Part shown: positions 62,029-64,000 of the stretch, piece after piece
Layout of the letters: each line of letters opens with the position of its first letter
Position numbering within the stretch: position 1 is the stretch's first letter
DNA from: Vibrio tubiashii ATCC 19109
GTDB taxonomy: Bacteria; Pseudomonadota; Gammaproteobacteria; Enterobacterales; Vibrionaceae
Length of the DNA: 64,000 nucleotides
Reading direction: 5' to 3'
NCBI RefSeq assembly: GCF_000772105.1
Contig: NZ_CP009355.1
Span: forward strand, 434,001 to 498,000
The notes under the pieces: generated by a model
Seen by the model: only the letters and a program-made list of their open reading frames with translations
What the model was told of the DNA's origin: nothing
The model's database searches: none
Position numbers and translations under genes: made by a program

Positions 62029-64000
62029 TTAGTCTTCGTAGCTGTCGATGCTTGGGCAAGAACAGATTAAGTTACGGTCACCGTATACGTTGTCTACGCG
62101 GTTTACTGTTGGCCAGTACTTCCAAGACTTGGTAGCAGGTGATGGGAAGCAGCCTAGTTCGCGAGAGTATGGGCGATCCCATTCATCTTTCGCTAGGTCT
62201 ACTTGCGTGTGAGGTGCGTTGACTAGAGGGTTGTTTTCTAGTGGCCACTCACCGTTTTTCACCTTCGCCATTTCTTCGCGGATTGCGATCATCGCTTCGC
62301 AGAAACGATCGATCTCTTCTAGATCTTCAGATTCTGTTGGCTCAACCATCAGCGTACCCGCTACTGGGAACGACATGGTTGGTGCGTGGAAGCCGTAGTC
62401 CATTAGACGCTTGGCGATATCTTCTTCGCTGATACCTGTTTCTTCTTTCAGTGGACGAATATCAATAATACATTCGTGAGCCACACGGCCGTTAGTACCA
62501 CGGTAAAGAACAGGGTAGTGAGGGCGTAGACGCTCCATCATGTAGTTTGCGTTAAGGATTGCGACCTTAGTTGCTTCTGTTAGACCCGCTTCACCCATCA
62601 TCGCGATGTAAGCCCACGAGATTGGCAGGATAGAGGCACTACCAAGGTCTGCTGCTGATACCGCAAAGTCTTCACCTTCGACACCGTTTTCGATGTGACC
62701 CGGTAGGAAAGGTGCTAGGTGAGATTTAACACCGATAGGACCCATACCCGGACCGCCACCACCGTGTGGAATACAGAAGGTTTTGTGCAGGTTAAGGTGA
62801 GAAACGTCAGAACCAATCAGGCCAGGAGAGGTTAGACCAACCTGAGCGTTCATGTTTGCGCCGTCTAGGTAAACCTGGCCGCCAGCCGCATGAACCATTT
62901 CACACACTTCTTTCACTTGCTCTTCGTATACGCCATGCGTAGAAGGGTAAGTGATCATGATGCTTGAAAGATTATCGGCATGCTTTTCAATCTTGGCTGC
63001 TAGGTCTGACATGTCGATGTTACCGTCGTCGTCACACTTAACAACAACGACTTTCATTGACACCATAGATGCCGTCGCTGGGTTAGTACCGTGCGCTGAG
63101 CTTGGGATCAGACAGACGTTACGGTGACCTTCGCCACGGCTATCGTGGTAGCGTTGAATCGCGATAAGACCTGCGTACTCACCAGATGCACCAGAGTTAG
63201 GTTGCAGTGAAAAGTCATCGTAGCCTGTGATTTCACATAGCTTCTCTTTGAGATCTTTCGCTAGCGCTGAGTAACCCGCCGCTTGCTCGATTGGCGCGAA
63301 TGGGTGGATAGAACCAAATTCTGGCCAAGTCACTGGGATCATTTCAGCGGCTGCGTTAAGTTTCATTGTACAGCTGCCCAGTGGGATCATACCGTGAGTT
63401 AGCGAGAAGTCTTTGTTCTCAAGCTGTTTCAGGTAACGCATCATCTGCGTTTCACTGTGGTGAGTATTGAATACTGGGTGAGTGAGGTACTCAGACGTAC
63501 GGCGAAGTGCTTCTGGGATCGCTGCAAATTCGTTGCCTGCGATCTCTGAAGATAGAGTACTAACTTCTTCTTTCACGCCAAAGACAGCAAATAGTGCTTC
63601 AATATCATCCGTTGTCGTTGTTTCGTCTAAACTCACACCTAGCTTGCCTTGAAGTAGGCGAAGGTTGATATCAGCCGCTTGCGCTTTTGCGTATAGCGCT
63701 TCAGTATTATCAGCAGTATTGATAGTGATGGTATCGAAGAAGCTATTGTGAGCGAGCTCGAAACCAGACTTAGTCAGGCCAGCCGCTAGAATCGCAGTCA
63801 TATGATGTGTGCGACGAGCAATCGTACGTAATCCTTCTGCGCCGTGGTAAACCGCGTAGAATGACGCCATGTTGGCTAATAGTGCCTGAGCAGTACAGAT
63901 GTTAGATGTCGCTTTCTCGCGGCGGATGTGCTGTTCACGAGTCTGCATTGCCATACGCAGTGCTTGGTTACCGTTAGTATCGATAGAGACACCGATAACA
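62029..64000 (-). CDS. gcvP: Glycine dehydrogenase (decarboxylating), P-protein, 5' truncated by window edge
   Basis: The visible ~657 C-terminal residues of the P-protein of the glycine cleavage system, which decarboxylates glycine and passes the aminomethyl group to lipoylated H-protein. Conserved parts include [29 protein letters not shown] and [20 protein letters not shown] with the PLP-binding Lys. The frame stays open to the last base, so the N-terminal part lies outside. A strong terminator follows the stop. Confidence 0.97.
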   Translation of the reverse strand, partial: VIGVSIDTNGNQALRMAMQTREQHIRREKATSNICTAQALLANMASFYAVYHGAEGLRTIARRTHHMTAILAAGLTKSGFELAHNSFFDTITINTADNTEALYAKAQAADINLRLLQGKLGVSLDETTTTDDIEALFAVFGVKEEVSTLSSEIAGNEFAAIPEALRRTSEYLTHPVFNTHHSETQMMRYLKQLENKDFSLTHGMIPLGSCTMKLNAAAEMIPVTWPEFGSIHPFAPIEQAAGYSALAKDLKEKLCEITGYDDFSLQPNSGASGEYAGLIAIQRYHDSRGEGHRNVCLIPSSAHGTNPATASMVSMKVVVVKCDDDGNIDMSDLAAKIEKHADNLSSIMITYPSTHGVYEEQVKEVCEMVHAAGGQVYLDGANMNAQVGLTSPGLIGSDVSHLNLHKTFCIPHGGGGPGMGPIGVKSHLAPFLPGHIENGVEGEDFAVSAADLGSASILPISWAYIAMMGEAGLTEATKVAILNANYMMERLRPHYPVLYRGTNGRVAHECIIDIRPLKEETGISEEDIAKRLMDYGFHAPTMSFPVAGTLMVEPTESEDLEEIDRFCEAMIAIREEMAKVKNGEWPLENNPLVNAPHTQVDLAKDEWDRPYSRELGCFPSPATKSWKYWPTVNRVDNVYGDRNLICSCPSIDSYED

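Overview
The window looks like a chromosomal segment of a Vibrio species or close relative. The evidence is a quorum-regulatory Qrr small RNA with its sigma-54 promoter and LuxO-type sites, several protein families typical of vibrios (DUF3541, DUF3612 and DUF5062 types), gluconate catabolism genes controlled by a LacI-type GntR, and moderate GC content. Both window edges cut genes: a DMT-family permease on the left and glycine dehydrogenase gcvP on the right.

Layout. (1) 1-3945: permease fragment, a secreted DUF3541 protein, a CHASE-GGDEF diguanylate cyclase and an Mpo1-like membrane protein. (2) 4027-10317: a gluconate module with a CRP-like site, two perfect GntR-type palindromes, a TRAP transporter (dctP, dctQ, dctM), gntK, gnd, and gntR with its own operator. 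(3) 10318-10579: a qrr sRNA locus between gntR and a DUF3612 regulator. (4) 10599-13623: this regulator, a divergent gene of unknown function and a MaoC-like hydratase. (5) 13940-33088: a genomic island of about 19 kb inserted in the 3' end of tRNA-Ser(UGA), bounded by a 23-bp direct repeat. It carries an integrase, a Septu-like ATPase/HNH pair, a second integrase with a relaxase-like gene and a KfrA-like coiled-coil protein, a four-gene SIR2-HerA operon and a large protein with a DUF4297-like nuclease domain. It reads as a mobile anti-phage defence island. (6) 33289-46250: core or accessory metabolism and signalling, including permeases, a secreted YHYH cluster, an XRE-cupin regulator with LysE exporter, a lipase, a sensor kinase, a threonine aldolase-like enzyme, MerR/PhzF and a DUF5062 protein. 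(7) 46334-54120: a decay zone of IS5- and IS3-type transposase remnants, truncated phytanoyl-CoA dioxygenase, SHMT-like and tryptophanase genes, surrounding an intact HD-GYP protein and an odd AT-rich gene with PVEPCP repeats. (8) 54320-64000: a Cys-rich winged-helix regulator behind 22-bp spaced direct repeats, several regulator/target pairs (HxlR, LysR), SDR and SMP-30 enzymes, YajD, a GST, a TPR-like membrane protein and gcvP.

The strongest candidates for new biology are the four-gene SIR2-HerA operon (NADase-like, HerA ATPase, helical-repeat protein, Mrr-like nuclease) and the neighbouring 796-residue protein. Also notable are the Septu-like pair whose ATPase has an N-terminal extension of about 200 residues, and the repeat-bearing orphan gene inside the IS graveyard.
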